In this document: piece by piece, positions 1-11,800 of the stretch | Layout of the letters: each line of letters opens with the position of its first letter | Position numbering within the stretch: position 1 is the stretch's first letter | Program-made: the position numbers and the translations under genes | Notes under the pieces: generated by a model | Told to the model about the DNA's origin: nothing | What the model saw: only the letters and a program-made list of their open reading frames with translations | Databases searched by the model: none | DNA from: Congeria kusceri | Taxonomy: Eukaryota; Mollusca; Bivalvia; Myida; Dreissenidae | DNA length: 64,000 nucleotides | Direction of reading: 5' to 3' | Assembly: GCA_027627225.1 (NCBI GenBank) | Contig: JAPFQT010000035.1 | Span: forward strand, 1,031,501 to 1,095,500

Positions 1-408
1 GCTTTTCCAAAGCATATACGGACAAGTGAAATCTTGCCAAACTTATGTATTAATACTATACATTACAGACAAGCAGCAAAATCATTTGTCAACAATAGAA
101 AAGTAAGGCAATGCAAGATTTTGCCACCCCTGGGAAAGTATGTTAATATATACTGGTAGATATCACATATTTAGGTTGTCGTATTCAACAAACCATGGGT
201 ACAGTTTGGCTGCAGATGGCAGTCATCAAAGCACGCATCACAGGGCATTTCTTCAAAGTTCAGTTCACATGTACAGGTACCACTTGAGTTGTAGCTGAAC
301 AGAGAAACATTCCATACATCAAATACAAAATTACCCACTTCCTAGTCCATTTAACTGCAACAAATGAAGAATTCAGACAATTTCAGTACACAGCACTTCC
401 TGGTTAGT
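1..408. repeat. Dispersed duplication, copy 1 (partner 14924-15341)
   Basis: This stretch aligns end to end, by eye, with 14924-15341 in the same orientation. Both share 'acggacaagtgaaatcttgcca', split here only by small changes, then a common run through 'gcagtcatcaaagcac' to 'agcacttcctg'. Similarity looks like roughly three quarters or more with small indels. It contains a minus-strand cysteine-rich exon (194-294). The window edge cuts the copy, so its left limit is unknown. Confidence 0.75.
194..294 (-). CDS. Cysteine-rich exon, copy 1 (partial gene, unrecognised)
   Basis: Read on the minus strand, an acceptor (tctctgttcag) is followed by an open frame containing SSGTCTCELNF, then MPCDACFDDCHLQPNCTHG, and a donor-like GTTTGT. 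Six cysteines lie within about 30 residues, reminiscent of an EGF-like or laminin-EGF-like half module, but I cannot assign a family. The protein pattern CD-x-CFDDC-x-LQPN is conserved with the copy at 15108-15219, which argues that both descend from a real exon. Compared with copy 2 the acceptor side has lost bases, so the entry phase differs and at least one copy is probably not spliced in frame. No neighbouring exon of the same gene was found. Confidence 0.4.
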
Positions 409-1542
409 AGTGAGATGAGCAGTAATTGACTACCTGGGTACATGTACCTGCCGCTATATTACCCGGATACCAAAATGGTTGTTTACCATGAACAGAAACC
501 AGTTACCATTGATTCATTGTATCAAATAGCATATTAATAATAGCATATTTAGCATAATAGCATATTTATACAGGCGTTTGAAACAGTTAACGTCTTAACT
601 TTGAGTTAAATATACATATAGTAACTAGGAAAATGTTTTGTACTAACATATTATTGTATAGTACCAATATATTTATGTAATATTGTGCAAAGTTCAAATT
701 GAAAACATAAATATATTGAAGTCTTGAACTTATGCTATTTTTACGCTTCAAATGACTAGTTTTCTTGCTACATTTATTGTTTTTATTTTGACATCATAGC
801 TAAATAAAAAATTGTTAATTTACCATGGTTTGTACAGCTTCAACCAAGCATCAGACAGCATTCTCTAAAATGTCCAAACCATGGAATTCAAATAAATAGG
901 ATATGTTTACAGCAAATCTATTTGGGAAAAATAATTTAAGCAATATATACATGTAATATATCATCCATTTAGATTTGCAGTAATATTGTGTCCTATTTAA
1001 ATATGCACACCAAATGATAAATGAGAAATGCTCACACCTGAACTCTATAAAAAATGGAAAATATCTGTTGATAATAGAAATATTATTTTTTCGGTTTCAC
1101 ATGATGTCAATCGTTCAATGTCTAGTTCGTAGAGAACTTGTTTTAAAAATACCTGTCACGCAAACACGAGAGGACATGCATGACCTATTATTATATTTAT
1201 AGCAACACAAAACAGCATATGAACACCCCAAGATTGCTGACATTTTTTTAATTGTTACAGAGCATGTGAATACAATCTTGTATGCTGTCGCTGTCTTGCA
1301 AGAGGTTCATTTAAGAATCACTAAACATGGATATTTTGATATAACTATCGTTTTATCTGGCAAACAGCTTTGCTCACAAATTGAAAGACAAAACACTTCT
1401 TCACTTGGTTGAGATTGTAAAAAACGGAAACCAGGTAAACTTGTATGTATCAATAAAAACATACCCTTAATATTGCTGCATCATTTATTGATTTCACAGA
1501 TAAATATTTGTAAATAAGTGCATTAAAGTAGAGCTCTGTAAA
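409..1542. other. AT-rich non-coding stretch
   Basis: No exon, element boundary or RNA gene is supported. The open frame at 1014-1202 has no splice sites or protein-like composition. Confidence 0.5.
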
Positions 1543-1800
1543 GATGGAGATGATGATGATGTAGGAGTTGTTGGTGATCATGTTGATGTGGTCATAATTC
1601 TGACATTGTTAGTGATTACTACTATAACGGCGAGGATATGACGGCGACGACGATGCTGTTGCTACTAATGGTGATTATGACGATGGTGACAATGATGAAG
1701 AAGATGATGATATGGTGACGACGATAATGATGTTGCTAAAGATGAAGAAGATGACGATGAAAACGACGATGATGATGATGACCGTGACGATGAAGAATTT
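1543..1800 (+). repeat. Degenerate GAT/GAC trinucleotide tract
   Basis: About 250 bases consist largely of gat, gac, gaa and gtt triplets (for example gatgatgatgat near 1550 and 1770, and gacgacgacgatg-type runs at 1640-1690). It reads as an old, heavily mutated trinucleotide microsatellite. There is no splice context to suggest an acidic coding exon. Confidence 0.7.
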
Positions 1801-2718
1801 AGATTTTAATATTTCCTATTTTTGATACTATTTTTACAACAGCGTCCAAAGCTCAGAATAGGCCGTCCCAACCTAAGTTGTAATGTCCCAACTATGGTAG
1901 TTTCTAGTGTAGCTTTATCAGACTGGTTTTTATGATCTACAACCGTTCGAAATGCCAACAAATCCTGTTTAAACGCCTTTAAAGGGTCATTTTTTATGAT
2001 ACAAACACGCATCTGTTTGTGTAAATATTTACGCACAGTAACAGATTACACCGCGTTGAAAGCATTCAACCTCCGTCCAAACATTGGTGAATTTGCCCTA
2101 ATTACTTGCAACCCAGATAGTAGGAACAGTAGCGTTACACGACCTGATAACTTTACACCATCTAGATAGTCTTACTGATAAATGATTCAACTAATGGGAG
2201 TGAAACTTATTATACAGTTTAACGTCTGATCGCTCAAAAATTGTTTCAATGGTGTAAAACTGAAAGTTACAATTTTCATCAATACAAACTATATAAAATC
2301 TGGGAACAATATAAATATCCATGGAATCCACATTTTTTGCCTGCCTAACAGAATTTATAATTTCCAACTACAGACCAAATCACTTTCAAGAAATCGGTCA
2401 TGCAAAATTCCTAATCTGGAACATTGTCCAAATTTGCCTTCAAGGCCAAAACATCAAGCATTATCTGTGCTTCTCAACAGGTTACAAATGCACACACAAG
2501 ACCATGTTTCAAGTTTATTCAAGACAAGACAAGACAAAACAACTTTTATGGTCGGGGATACATAACAAGTAAACATTTGCTATTTATAGCTATTGACCGA
2601 CTTAGAAGTTAAATAATCAATAATCGCTAACGCACAAACGCTGCATGGACGGTGTTCAGGAGGACCAAAAAATATTGATTGCTGCTTGTTGTAACATTGT
2701 CTGCATGCAAAGCATGTA
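1801..2718. other. Non-coding stretch, no element recognised
   Basis: AT-rich sequence. Open frames at 1806-2036 (minus) and 2321-2612 (plus) have no protein-family features or credible splice borders. Confidence 0.45.
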
Positions 2719-3039
2719 CAGTAGATCAACGTTATTTGGAACACCGTTAATCTGAATTCTTTGTTATTTCGTTGTTGTTGTTTGTACTTTAGTTGGATTT
2801 ACATTCGTTAGGTCATCAGTTCGCATTTACTTGTAACAGATTCTAAATAAACTATATTGCGCCGTGTACAATAGTCAGAATGTCAGGGGAAATAATAAAT
2901 AAGGAAAGATTCACTATTATATATACAGTTTGGCGAATTTTGCAACAATCATGCTATCTAGAAATGTTTAATTCAAATAATCATTATTTAGAAGTATTTG
3001 TATTGGTACCGGCTACTTCCAAATAACGAGGTTAGACTG
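2719..3039. mobile_element. Tigger/pogo-like MITE with TA target duplication
   Basis: The left end CAGTAGATCAACGTTATTTG and the right end (CAAATAACGAGGTTAGACTG) are imperfect inverted repeats of about 26 bases, each flanked by TA. The CAGT...ACTG ends with a TA target and a core like CTCGTTATTTGGA are typical of pogo/Tigger-class elements (established knowledge). The 321-bp length leaves no room for a transposase, so it is non-autonomous. Confidence 0.65.
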
Positions 3040-3913
3040 TACCAGGTTTTTCAAGAGCAAGTTTTTATGTTGTGTAGCAATAGCGGCGGTCTCTTATGCT
3101 ATGAAGCAGGGCACAGTTATGTACAAAACAATACGTGAGATAGTTTCAGTCTTAATAAAATGTTAGACTCAAAACAATTAATGAATTGTTTCTAAGGCAC
3201 TTTTTCCAAAAATATCATGAGGGAGGGCGAATTTTTTTTTTGAAGTAATAATGTTGTTTTTTTTTCTCCTACTCTTTTCTATTGGCACTATGTAATGGCT
3301 TATTAAAACAAGTAAATAAGTGCAGATTAAAGACAATTAAAAGTTTTAATAACAACATAAGCGTCCCTTTTTATAAAATTCTAAATATGGATTTATTACT
3401 CACAAACGGGCCTTTATGGAAGCTGACGTAAAAAGGCAATCAGTCTGAATGTTCATAATTAACATAAGTGCCTTCAAATTGATATACCATCAGCATAAAA
3501 GTACTCCTATTTAAAGAATTCAACTTTTCGTTATTCATGTTTTTATGAATGTTAAAAACAGGAATTATTTGCAATAAATCACCAATAATTTTTGGAATGG
3601 AAAATCAACACTTGTCAATGCAGCTGGCATTTTTGTTTGTTTCCAAAGGACTATTATTGACAAAAAATATGGAATGTTAAACATTACACAAGCAAAAGCA
3701 TCTACGAAACAAAAGTTTAAGTCTACAAATAGACGATATTTGTAACGGTTCCCAATCGATCATGACTTTTTTTCAAAATTTACAAAGTATTTCACAATTT
3801 GTGTATATCCGATTTATATAATTAAATCTGACAGGAAGAAAGTTACCGGAAATACCAAAATCTCTACCGAGTTACTCTTCTTCTGCTGTCTTAAAATGGG
3901 GATACGTTTAATT
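3040..3913. other. Non-coding stretch
   Basis: AT-rich with several poly-T runs (3230-3262). No exon or element border seen. Confidence 0.45.
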
Positions 3914-4259
3914 TTAAGCCGCTGTCCATGGGATGTAAATCAATACATCGTGATTTTAGTAAACATTTCTTATGAATGTTTATGGTGTTTATTCGTTCCG
4001 AACTCTGTTTCTTATTTACGAAAGGCATTGTTCAAAAGCACTTGGTACGAACGGAATATCCTGTAATAAACATGTTGGTTTACCCAAGAGTCATCACCAG
4101 TTATCGCATACAGAAAATAGATAACAGCAAGTTACCAAAATGTTAATAACTCACAGATTTCAATACTTAGTTTTTGTATTTTGTTAGGTAACATGTCCAT
4201 CAAAAACACTTGCTGCAAAGTGTTATATTTTATTAACATATTTCTGGACTGCTCCTTAA
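3914..4259. mobile_element. TTAA-bounded MITE, copy A
   Basis: It begins TTAAGCCGCTGTCCA and ends TGGACTGCTCCTTAA, a 15-base imperfect TIR that starts and ends with TTAA. Internal sequence, including 'gaactctgtttcttattta' and 'attaacatatttctggact', recurs at 17414-17642 (same orientation) and at 30561-30840 (inverted). TTAA targets are used by piggyBac and Kolobok superfamilies (established knowledge). Assignment to either is inference, and no transposase is present. Confidence 0.7.
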
Positions 4260-4559
4260 AACCCTGGACGCGATAGTAAAAAAATAGTTAATTTGTTTTT
4301 TTGGCATTAAATCAAAATCGTTGCGGGCCATTAGAAAACATTGTGGCGCTGCCTGAGAAACAAATCATTAATTTTTTAGCCTTATGATGGGTGTACCTAG
4401 TAGTGATTAATATACATGTTATTTTCACTTTATGTTCTTAATGTTTTTTGTTTTTTTATTTCACTATTTAAACAGGTTCTCTTGCAACATTTCGTAGTTT
4501 TGTAAGCGATTGTATACACACTCCACGGATCAATTACAATTAAGCAAGAACTACAACTT

Positions 4560-5700
4560 TGTCACATGGGTGACAGCCGGCCCTGATTGATAGCATGTTT
4601 GAAGGTAGGGGTCAGTCAATTTTGAACGTATTGATAGGAAATGAAAATATATGTACTTTTTATTAAAAATTCAATCCCCATCGTCACGTACTGTTCAACT
4701 ACACATTACCCTCTACAATGAAGACAAGTTTCAAGAAAATCTGTTGGATACTCTAAGACGAGTTGCATTCAAAAGGAATTTTCCCTAAACATTACATACA
4801 GGAAAATTATTAAAGGGCCGTAACTTGCAAATGGAGGAGAAAATTTTTAATCCTCATTTATACTCACTACTTCACGTCCGATCTGGCCCATATTCGACTT
4901 CAAATGAGACCTTATGGCTTTACACAAACAGTGCAAGTCTCTGTCCTCCACGCTGTTTCGTGCTCAGGTGAGCTAAAATGTGGTTGGATGGACAGACGGA
5001 CGAACAGGGTGATTACTATAGGGCATCTGCAAAAAATGTGCGGGGCCCTAATTAGTATTAAAATATATCTATGTATGAAGTTGAATTACAATAGCTCAAT
5101 GCGTTCTCGAGTAATTGAGCAGAAACCCGTTTTCTATTTTTTGTAACGGTGACCTTGACAGTGACCCCATCCGCCCCCTATGTAATCCAAAGCCAGGTCT
5201 GGATATAAGGTATCTATGGATGAAGTTTCATTAAAAATTTTCTATTCATTCTCAAGTTAGAGAGCTGAAATCAAAAGTTGACTACGCCTGAAAATGAAAA
5301 ATTAACAAAGGGCAAAAACTACATAATTATTAATTGCAGAGTAACGGTTCTTGTGCACAGCACTTCTCCTCAATAAGATCTATCCACCTATGAAGTTTCA
5401 AGTTAATACCTCTTATAGTCTAAGAGTTATGCTCCAGACAAAAACGAAGTATGAAAAATTAACAAAGGGCAATAACTCCAGAATCATGAAGTGCAGAGTA
5501 ATGGTTCTTGTGCACTGCACTTATCCTTAATGAGATCTATCCACCCATGAAGATTCAAATTAATAGCTGAAACGGTTTTGAAGTTATGAAATAAAAACAT
5601 GAAAAATGTGGACGGACGGACGGACGAACGGACGGACATACGGACAGACAGGGCAGACTATAGGGCACCCGCAAAAATTTTGCGGGGCTCTAATGACTTG
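4560..5700. repeat. Interspersed bivalve-type repeat with GGAC-rich tails
   Basis: Subrepeated phrases such as 'aggtatctatggatgaagtttcatt', here split by mutation, occur at 5205 and again at 57476. The pieces end in 'ggacggacggacgaacggac' (5610-5640) followed by 'actatagggcacccgc', and the same ending occurs at 4990-5050. 'aaaattaacaaagggcaa' is repeated at 5305 and 5456. These look like two or more partial copies of a non-autonomous element with internal ~110-170-bp subrepeats. It is not coding. Confidence 0.6.
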
Positions 5701-6679
5701 CTACTTAATTGGGGGTGCTTATGTGCAAGTGACTCACATGGAATGCATGTGAGCATTTGTTCTATGTCGAATTGTCATTACAGTCTATCTCAATATTTGA
5801 TCAGCTTAACAAGTTACTGATAATCTAAGCCTCTAGTCTATCCCTTTTGGTCAGCAAAATGTGTACTTGTACCAATAGAATGAGGTCCCATGCCATGGCC
5901 ATATTAGCTAAAGAAACTTCAGCGAACAGTTTATATAGTACTGACTTGACCTGTTCGCTGAAGCCAACCAGAGTCGTAACATATTAATGTTACACTATAA
6001 ATCAAAAATTTGAAAATTCAGGAGGAAATCACTACATTGACGGGTAAGTCAATATAAACTTATGACTTGTGGCGTGTTTTGAGAATCAAAATACCTGAAA
6101 ATAACTCTGATCAGCACACAATGTACAATTACGCTGCCCTTGTTGTTTTACCACGACTACGAGATTTTCATTCGGATATTTTCGGATCGACCTTGACCTA
6201 TTTGCGTGCTCAAATCGTTAAATTGGTTTTCGTTTTCCGCAATGCATTATTTTTGTTCAATTTCTAATGTCTGACCAGCAAACATATCGTATTAATATCG
6301 GTGATAGTGATGATTAATCTATTATTCTTTTACTAGGTATCAAAATTATAGTGTGTTCACCAAACAATCACCAGTAAACTTTAAATAGATCCGCATCAAA
6401 TCTATAATCATTAGAGAAATACCGTTACTATTGTAGATAAGCTTACTCTGTGTGGATCTTAAGATGTCCAGCAGTATTAAAATCAATCAACGTACTTAGT
6501 GAGGAAACTTGGAACGACGCGTTGAAAATGGCACAACTTTTAACGAGGGAGTTAACCTCGTAAGTTTGAATTAGGTTACGCAACACCATTCAGCACAAAT
6601 ATAATAAGTCGTGCCAATATCTTGATCGTTTTCTAAAGCATTTATCGTTCCTCATATTCATTGTGCTCCCCTGCCATGG
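5701..6679. other. Non-coding stretch
   Basis: No exon, RNA or element border is supported. A pair of near-complementary 'agcgaacag/ctgttcgctga' segments at 5928 and 5957 can fold into a small hairpin. Confidence 0.4.
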
Positions 6680-7380
6680 ATGCACTCCACCGTAACGATT
6701 GATCAAATTTGTTTTGACGTAGGTCATGTTATGATTGATCTCAACTGGTATTATTCATCTCCTCCGTTATTATTTATTTCGTCAGTTATGATTTATTTCG
6801 CCTATTATGACTGCATGACTTCCTTTTGTATGACTGATATCAGCTGTTATGATCGATCTCCCTTATAGTGACTGGTCTACCTTGAAATAATGTATATTCT
6901 CTGTTATCTCCCATATTACAATTGATCTCACCTGGTATGAATTATCTCCTTATGTAATGATTGATCTCACATGTAATGATTGATCTCACATGTTGTGACT
7001 GATCTCACCTGTGGCGATTAATCACACCTGTTACAATTGATCTTCCCATTTTATGATTTATCTCACCTGTTATGACTGATCTCCCGTGTTATTATTGATC
7101 TCCAATGTTACACTTTATCTCCCCTGTTGTGATTGATCTACCATGTTATGACTGATCTCCCCTGATATGATTGATCTCCTCCGTTATGATTGATTTCCCA
7201 TGTTACAATTTATCTCCCCTGTTATGACTGATCTACCCAGCTATGATTGATATTGCCTGTTATGATTGATCTTACCTGTTATGATTGATCTCCCCTAATA
7301 TGATTGATCTCACGTGTTATGATTGATCTTCCATTTAACCTCTGAATTAAGTTGTTATGATTGATTTTCACTGTTACTTT
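6680..7380. repeat. Degenerate ~20-bp minisatellite (tgttatgattgatctcccc), copy 1
   Basis: About 30 diverged units of 'tgttatgattgatctcccc' run through 6690-7370. Unit borders drift and many units carry substitutions, so it is an old array. The same unit forms a second array at 27110-27940, and sequences downstream of both arrays also match, so the two arrays are parts of a larger duplication. Confidence 0.85.
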
Positions 7381-8500
7381 TGATAAGTCCTATTCTTGCC
7401 AAACGGCCCCTGGTACAGCTGTATTGACTTATATCTCCTTTGATATGGTCGGTCGTGATTTTCCACTTGTGAAGCTTAAAGCTTGATCTTATAGAATCAT
7501 TTCCGAAACGTACAAACACGCAAAACATTTTGAATATTCAGAAATGTACAGTATATTATGTAAAGCTATTGATGCAATTTATATAATATTTAAATGTGTT
7601 ATATATTTGTTTACCTCATTTAGATTCCTTTCAGTGTGTTTATGTAACTGTAATGGTCTACATTATATATATTGCGTCTACATTAAAGTACTATACTAAT
7701 TAACGGAGTTATTATCAAGTGTAGAATCGCCATTCTTTGCAAAATAATGTGAATGACGTATTAGAAAAGTATGAAAGACAGACATTTCGTAGAGTTACTA
7801 AATACGATTTCGCCTCGAAGTATAAGTCTTACGCCATATTACAATTCAGGCGCTTGCTGCTGTTACTGTTGACGTTCAAGAAGAGGAATTATCATATTAT
7901 TTCATCAAAGCAGCGAAGGTACAAATAAATTTGCTCTGTGTGCAATTGTTAAAAATGATGAACTACACGTTAATATGTTAATACAGTTACAATTAGAACT
8001 CAAAATTGTTTGAAACGGATTTAGTTCCAAAAAAGCACAGTTTATTCAGAATAAAATCACATTTCAAATGTTCGTGTCTAATCTACATAAATAACTTCGT
8101 AAGTTGTTGGCTTAGTTGGTCATACAGAGTTCTGCACCCCAATACTTTCTGACAACTAAGTTCGTTAATGTCGTTGAGCTGACCATAACTACCGAGTTAC
8201 CTCCCTTTAAACTGCCATAAGATGCAACTTAAAAGTAAACCTACATCAATGCCAAAATCATGTATTATTTACCAACAACAAGTATCCCAATTTCCTCGTG
8301 CTTTGCCAATATGCGTGTAAACTGTCTCCCATTATACTTGTATCAGCTGTCAAGAAGTACAACTATGCAGAAAGAAATCGCCTGAAATAATAATAATGCG
8401 CAAAGTTGTAAACAGACGAACAGGTTAACAAACAGTAAGCACTCGGAGAGCTCAGACCTCTGCCACCCAAGTAAACGATTTAATTTCCAGTGATGAACGA
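7381..8500. repeat. Flank of the dispersed duplication (partner about 27940-28870)
   Basis: After the array, 'cagaaatgtacagtatatta' at 7539 corresponds to 'cagaaatgtacactatgtt' at 27980, followed in both by AT-rich sequence and 'tttgttta-c-tcatt-agatt'. Further on, 'cactcggagagctcagacct' (8440) pairs with 'tattcggagagctcgaggtt' (28787). The similarity is patchy. No coding exon is seen in either copy. Confidence 0.5.
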
Positions 8501-8520
8501 GGGATGATCAAATTTAATGT

Positions 8521-8593
8521 AGTTTTTTTTCATATTTTTAGACATATGATTATTTCATTTTTTTCATATTTTTAGACATATGATTATTTCATA
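8521..8593 (+). repeat. Two tandem copies of a 34-bp unit
   Basis: 'tttttcatatttttagacat' followed by 'atgattatttcat' occurs twice in direct succession without a mismatch apart from the T-run. It is a recent local duplication. Confidence 0.85.
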
Positions 8594-8973
8594 GAAAAAA
8601 AGTACATTAAAATAAACTGGAATATATATTGCATCAATTTACAAAATTTAAGCGATTTTACTCTGTTAAAAATGGAATGCATTCAAAATGAGTCACTATA
8701 GGCAACCCGGAGCACGTCAATTGGCATTCAATGATGTCGTTAACATCATTTGCTTCAGGGAAGATTTGGTGCCTAGGAAATGTTCTTGTTTCAATATTAT
8801 TATTTCACTATTATTCAATATTTTCTGATATTTCAATTACACTATCTTATCAATGATTCTTGTAATTGGGATCTCCGTAAAGAGGTCTTTCTCATCATGG
8901 TCTTGAGGCAATATGATAACCAATCACATATACTTGTACAAAGCGCTTTTTGGCGTTTGGAATACCAATATAT

Positions 8974-9930
8974 TAGGGATGGGACCGAATACTGAAATCA
9001 ATATTCGAATATTCATTTTAGGTATTCGAATATATTCAAATATTTGTGTTGTAAATATGACTATATACGACACCCTGTCCGAATATTTACCTATCCAAAA
9101 TGTGTATACTACGTGTACCTAGTTGTTTTACCTTGTTTCAGTGGTAAATGAGCGATATAACTTTGTGAGTGTTAGGCAAATATAAAGAAATGTAAGATAT
9201 TTTTAAATGTATTGTTAGTGAATCTGTTAATCGTTTTTTTTTTTCAGAACCATGAAGCTTGTATCTGCTGTGCAGATTACATGTTGCCTGGGTTTTGTCT
9301 AATGACCGAATAAAGTACTTCCAAGCACGTGATGGTGGCATTGTTTAATAATAATGACTCTTGTATAATATATGGTGTTAATATAATGGAACATTATTTA
9401 CAAGTGACGCATATTAAGATTGACCAGATCATGCTAATTTTGTTAAAGTAATTGATTGGCTGATAATGGATTCATTTTGATTGGTTTACTTAGAGAGTAA
9501 TTGTAATTTACTGTTAACAAGTTAGATGTCACTTAAGGACAATAAACAACAATGTACGCCTTGTGCAAAATGTGAAACCGTTATCACAACATGGCCAAGT
9601 TTTGTTATTTGTGGATGCAATGCGTCATATTCGCGCCTCCTACAAACATTTAACTCGCTGCCCTTGCAAAGACGTGGCCCCCCTGCCAATTATCAATTGT
9701 TGTTAATTGGACATGTTTAGCATGTGTTGTAAAAACGCTACACTGCCTTCCGCCCACCAGCTAGACAGGAAATAGACTGAAATTCATGTTAACTTTGCAA
9801 TCAAACTGGGAAAAAAACATGATTTTTTAAAGAAATTTTGTTCTTTAAATAAATAAGAAAATCGAATATTCGTATTCATTTTTTTGTATTCTAATATTAT
9901 CCGATATTCGAATATTCGGTCCCATCCCTA
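8974..9930 (-). mobile_element. hAT-like element with BED-finger remnant
   Basis: The ends TAGGGATGGGACCGAATA and TATTCGGTCCCATCCCTA are perfect 18-base inverted repeats. Both are followed inward by repeated gaatattcg motifs. Flanks 'caatatat' and 'caaaataa' could be a decayed 8-bp target duplication, the length hAT elements make (established knowledge). The 957-bp length is too short for a full transposase. A BED-type zinc-finger fragment is visible on the minus strand at 9240-9341, so this is probably an internally deleted copy. Confidence 0.75.
9240..9341 (-). pseudogene. BED zinc-finger fragment of a hAT-type protein
   Basis: The minus-strand frame opens with PPSRAWKYFIRSLDKTQATC and continues NLHSRYKLHGS. 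The W-K-Y-F block followed by C-x2-(C/H) is the start of a BED zinc finger as found in ZBED/hAT transposases. The second metal-binding cysteine position reads H and the distal H-x-H part is missing; the frame runs into a poly-K stretch. It is a broken remnant inside the TIR element. Confidence 0.5.
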
Positions 9931-10079
9931 CAAAATAAAAAAAAACAAAAACATTCTGCATTTTAAGTATTGTCTGATTACATTACACATTTAGCATATA
10001 AACGTGTATAATGTTAACATATGAATACATTATTTTACTGAATCAAGAAAGGAAATACCAGACAGAAATATTTACAACA

Positions 10080-11065
10080 AGATTTTGATAGTATTGCAAG
10101 CAATACAAGAGTCCGCTACCGGTGAAAACCCTGCTAGTTAAACATTGTGCAATACTGTCAAATCGCCCTTTATATGTAGATGTACAAAGTTTCATATTCA
10201 AATCCCATTGGTCACTGCAGTAATAAGCTTTTTTGCTTTTTTATTTTAGTAACAATGACCAGACATTCGAGTTACTTTTCCAGTTATTGCAGTACTAAAC
10301 TGACAGAGGGCGATTATATAGTCCATTCTGTGTACCAAGTTTCATGATGATATGTTATGTTCTTTTAGAATTATTACAGTATTAAGTTTATTTCTATTTT
10401 TAGTAACAGTCAGGTGACCTTTATCCTCTGGTGAAAAAAAAACGTTGTGTATAATCCTCACATTGCCACATTGCTGTTTATAAGTATACCCAGTTTCATC
10501 GAAATAAGTTCAGTACTTTTTGAGTTATTGCAGGAACCAGGTTTTGGGGACGGACAGACAGACTGATGGACAAATATACGGACAAACAGATAGAGAGACA
10601 CACAGACAAATGGCAAACCTATAGTTCAATTTTTGTACCAAGTTTCATTGTCATATCTAATGTACTTTTCGAATTATAAAAGTATTTAGTTTATTTCTAT
10701 TTTTAGTAACAGTCATGTGACCTTTGATCTCTGGTGAAAAATAGAAAGTCCTGCATAATCCTCACATTGCCGTTTATACGTATACCAAGTTTCATAAAAA
10801 TATCTTTAGTACTTTTTGAGTTATAGCAGGATTCTTTTTTTTTTCTTTCTATTTTTAGTAAGTCACGTGACCTTTGACCTCTGGTAAAATAAAAGGTCAT
10901 GCCTAATACTCACATTGCCGTTTATATGTATACCAAGTTTCATCGAAGTATCTTCAGTATTTTTTTAGTTATCGCATGAACAATATTTTGCAGACGGACT
11001 GACTGACGGACGGACGGAGGGCAAACCTATAGTCCCCTCCGGTAAACACCGGTTGGGGACTACCT
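10080..11065. repeat. Interspersed repeat with ~165-180-bp subrepeats and GGAC tail
   Basis: 'gtgacctttgatctctggtg', 'taccaagtttcat' and 'ttttagtaacagtca' recur at intervals of roughly 165-320 bases (10330, 10490, 10640, 10790, 10930). Tails 'ggacggacagacagac' (10550) and 'gacggacggacggagg' (11000) precede 'actatagtccc'-like ends; the last ends with the small palindrome 'ccggtaaacaccgg'. Non-coding. Confidence 0.6.
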
Positions 11066-11069
11066 GGAA

Positions 11070-11800
11070 TTGTCACGAGTGACGGATATAACCCCACAAT
11101 ATGGCCTTGTCACAAAACTATGGCATCCATTCGAAAGAAATGGACAGAGAATGGTCAACATTTATTGTGTATTTGAAAAAAATAATCCCAATAGGAGCCA
11201 TAACTCTGTCAACATTTTGTGGTTTGTAACCAAAGTTAAACTTGATCTGTATTTTATGATGTTACACTTAAGTACCAAAACAAAGTTAAATATGTGAAAC
11301 CTTTCAAGAGTTATTGTCCATGTTTTTCGGGATTTAAGTCAAATAGGGGGGCCATAACTGCGTCAAAATTTAGTGGTTTGTAACCAATGTCGAACTTGAC
11401 CTGAATTTTATAATGCTACACATGTGTACCAATAATTATTTAAATATGTCAAGTAATTGTTGAGTTATCGTCAGGAAACCATGTTTTTAGGGAATTTAAC
11501 TCAAATAAAGTGCAATAACTCTTTCAAAATTGAGTGGCTTGTAACCAAATTCGAAACTGACCCGTATTTTCTGACGCTACACATGTATACCAAGAATTAT
11601 TGAATATGTCAAGCCGTTCTTGAGTTATCATCCGGAAACCATGTTATTAGGGAATTATAAGTGGAAAAGGGGCCATAATTCTGTCAAAATTTAATGGTTT
11701 GTAACCAACATCGAACTTGACCTGTATTCTATGATGTTACACATTTGTACCAAAAATTATTTGAATATGTCAAGCCTTTCTCCATTTATCATCCGGAAAC
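11070..11800. repeat. Four subrepeats of ~154-161 bp
   Basis: 'gtttgtaaccaa-x-t-cgaacttgacctg'-type phrases start at about 11222, 11376, 11537 and 11697. Each is followed by 'atgatgttacac', 'accaa-aattatt' and 'gagttatc'. The open frames here are chance products of this repeat. Confidence 0.75.

Noticed and set aside
1543..1800. Acidic poly-D coding exon
   Set aside because: Triplets are irregular, frame breaks occur and there are no splice sites; a decayed microsatellite is simpler.
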